Assembly (NCBI RefSeq): GCF_030433675.1
Contig: NZ_JAROCB010000001.1
Location: 493,333-557,332, forward strand
DNA length: 64,000 nucleotides
Direction: 5' to 3'
Source of the DNA: Leifsonia virtsii
Lineage (GTDB): Bacteria; Actinomycetota; Actinomycetes; Actinomycetales; Microbacteriaceae
In this document: in pieces, positions 62,565-64,000 of the stretch
How the letters are laid out: each line of letters begins with the position of its first letter
Position numbering within the stretch: the stretch's first letter is position 1
The notes under the pieces: model-generated
What the model saw: the letters and a program-made list of their open reading frames with translations, nothing else
What the model was told of the DNA's origin: nothing
Database searches by the model: none
Made by a program: the position numbers and the translations under genes

Positions 62565-63590
62565 CTAGTGGCGCCAGCCGAGCGCGGGGGCGATCTGGGT
62601 GACGATCGTCTCCAGCAGGTGGGCGTTGTAGTCGACGCCCAGCTGGTTCGGGACGGTGACGAGCAGCGTGTCGGCGTCGGCCACCGCGGCGTCCTCCCGC
62701 AGCTCCTCGACGATCCGCTCGGGCTCGCCGACGTAGCTCTTGCCGAACCGCGCGAGACCCCCGTCGAGGTGCCCGACCTGGTCGTGCCGGTCGGCGAGCG
62801 CCGAGGCGCCGAAGTACCGGCGGTCGAGGTCGGTCGTGATCGGCAGGATGCTGCGGCTGACCGACACGCGCGGCTCCCGCTCCCAGCCGGCGGCCTTCCA
62901 GGCGTCCCGGTACTGCTGCAGCTGCTCGGCGTGGAGGTCGGAGAACGGCACGCCGGTGTCCTCGGTGAGGAGGGTCGAGCTCATGAGATTCATGCCCTGC
63001 TCGGCCGCCCAGGCCGCGGTCGCTCGTGTACCGGCGCCCCACCAGATCCGGTCGCCGAGGCTGGGGGACTGCGGCTCGATCGCGAGCGCGCCGCGCTGGC
63101 CGCCGGTCATGGACGGGTTCGCCTCCGCCACGCCTGCCCCGGCGATCGCCGCGCGGAACAGCTCGGTGTGCCGGCGGGCCATGTCCGCATCCGTCTCGCC
63201 CTCGGCGGGCACGTAGCCGAACGACTCCGACCCGCGCAGCGCCGTCTCGGGTGATCCGCGGCTGACGCCGAGCTGGAGCCGGCCGCCGCTGATCAGGTCG
63301 GCCGCCGCCGCGTCCTCGGCCATGTAGAGCGGGTTCTCGTAGCGCATGTCGATCACGGCCGTCCCGATCTCGATGCTCGAGGTGCGCGCGCCGATCGCGG
63401 CGAGCAGGGGGAAGGGCGACGCCAGCTGCGGCGCGAAGTGGTGGACGCGGACGAACGCGCCGTCCGCTCCGAGTTCCTCGGCCGCGACGGCCAGCTCGAT
63501 GGTCTGCGTGAGGGCGTCGGCCGCGGTGCGCGACACGGAGCCCGGGATGGGCTGGTAGTGCCCGAAGCTGAGGAACCCGATGCGTTTCAC
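62565..63590 (-). CDS. LLM class flavin-dependent oxidoreductase (luciferase-like)
   Basis: This 341-residue TIM-barrel flavoprotein matches the bacterial luciferase-like family: KRIGFLSFGHYQPIPGS, AFVRVHHFAPQLASPFPLLA, IEIGTAVIDMRYENPLYMAE, LISGGRLQLGVSRGSPETAL and RIWWGAGTRATAAWAAEQGM. Members oxidise varied substrates with reduced FMN or F420. The cofactor and substrate cannot be told here. The GTG at 63590 has GGAG 5 bases upstream and yields the family-typical MKRIGFLS; the longer open frame upstream is not coding. Confidence 0.92.
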   Translation of the reverse strand: MKRIGFLSFGHYQPIPGSVSRTAADALTQTIELAVAAEELGADGAFVRVHHFAPQLASPFPLLAAIGARTSSIEIGTAVIDMRYENPLYMAEDAAAADLISGGRLQLGVSRGSPETALRGSESFGYVPAEGETDADMARRHTELFRAAIAGAGVAEANPSMTGGQRGALAIEPQSPSLGDRIWWGAGTRATAAWAAEQGMNLMSSTLLTEDTGVPFSDLHAEQLQQYRDAWKAAGWEREPRVSVSRSILPITTDLDRRYFGASALADRHDQVGHLDGGLARFGKSYVGEPERIVEELREDAAVADADTLLVTVPNQLGVDYNAHLLETIVTQIAPALGWRH

Positions 63591-63659
63591 ATCCACTCCA
63601 ATCGGTCCTGCGTGCAGCGTATTCCGTCGGACCCCTCTCCGGGGCGGCGGCACCGCGGC

Positions 63660-63665
63660 TAGGCT
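63660..63665 (+). promoter_or_regulatory. -10 box TAGGCT, probable leaderless promoter
   Basis: TAGGCT is 7 bases before the ATG of the last gene, with no ribosome site. Confidence 0.45.
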
Positions 63666-63672
63666 CGCGGAC

Positions 63673-64000
63673 ATGGCGGAGTGGCTGTGCGCGACCTGCG
63701 CGGTGGAGACGACCCCGATCGTGGACGAGACGGGCGAGCGTCCGCCCGCGGCCTGCCCGATCTGCGAGGACGAGCGGCAGTACGTGCCGCCCACCGGTCA
63801 GGAGTGGACGACGCTGCAACGCCTCCAGCGCGACGGCGAGCGCGTGGTGGTCACCGAGCTCGAGCCCGACCTGTACGGCCTGCGCAGTGAGCCGCGGGTC
63901 GGCATCGGGCAGCAGAGCATCCTGCTGCGCACCCCGGAGGGGAACCTGCTGTGGGACCCCACCGGCTACGTCGACGAGGCCGCAGCCGCCGCCGTGCAGG
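63673..64000 (+). CDS. N-terminal part of a zinc-ribbon, MBL-fold-like protein (3' end outside window)
   Basis: An open frame of 109 codons runs to the window edge without a stop. It begins with a zinc-ribbon-like set of cysteines (WLCATCAVET, then PAACPICEDERQYVPPTGQE), followed by LRSEPRVGIGQQSILLRTPE and GNLLWDPTGYVD. That order is what I recall from a group of uncharacterised MBL-fold hydrolases, where the metal-binding HxHxDH motif comes later. That motif is not in view, so the fold is unproven. The ATG has a -10 box 7 bases upstream. Confidence 0.75.
   Translation, partial: MAEWLCATCAVETTPIVDETGERPPAACPICEDERQYVPPTGQEWTTLQRLQRDGERVVVTELEPDLYGLRSEPRVGIGQQSILLRTPEGNLLWDPTGYVDEAAAAAVQ

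Overview
The window reads as a contiguous piece of the core chromosome of a high-GC actinobacterium. Protein content and gene order point to the family Microbacteriaceae, most like Leifsonia. The support is a run of actinobacterial landmarks: a Trp-operon membrane protein with an HGxxPAAW protein, a mycobacterial-type IHF joined to guanylate kinase, an Rv1382-like protein between pyrC and carA, and a degenerate PriA. The genus is inference from gene content only. No rRNA, tRNA, CRISPR array, insertion sequence or prophage was seen, and no stretch over 300 bases lacks a gene.

Layout. 1-4919: the 3' end of relA, three minus-strand genes (orphan AbiEi-like protein, DUF349 protein, membrane cyclophilin) and rarA. 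5093-11358: rpsD, two small membrane proteins, alaS, ruvX, mltG. 11351-18045: shikimate genes aroE-aroC-aroK-aroB-(DUF3052-like)-aroQ, then efp, nusB and a DsbA-like lipoprotein. 18139-27782: the pyrimidine operon pyrR-pyrB-pyrC-(PH-like)-carA-carB-pyrF, ending in an mIHF-guanylate kinase fusion and controlled by a PyrR-binding leader. 27889-35379: rpoZ, coaBC, metK, priA, fmt, rsmB. 35645-45130: rpe, hisE, hisG, hisF, hisI, trpE, the Trp-associated membrane gene, an HGxxPAAW gene, trpC, trpB, trpA and lgt. 45300-52822: gltB, gltD, pyk. 52988-64000: a more accessory part with a LolA-like/ABC-2 exporter operon, an EamA transporter, a GNAT acetyltransferase, a phosphoketolase, an SGNH hydrolase, a VOC protein, a secreted barrel-like protein, an LLM flavin oxidoreductase and the start of a zinc-ribbon/MBL-like protein.

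The genes form tightly packed operons. Most neighbours overlap by 1-14 bases (ATGA, GTGA or TGATG junctions), which suggests translational coupling. Together they supply pyrimidines, aromatic amino acids, histidine, glutamate, SAM and CoA, plus translation and replication-restart factors.

Two genome-style signals stand out beyond the genes. First, long near-perfect palindromes sit right after operon ends. At least two sequence families occur twice each at unrelated loci (18062/60029 and 32861/40867), a third occurs once (55887), and a similar palindrome lies inside priA (31182). They look like a dispersed, reusable terminator or REP-like module. Second, about ten genes have a TANNNT -10 hexamer only 6-8 bases before the start codon, the arrangement expected for leaderless mRNAs.
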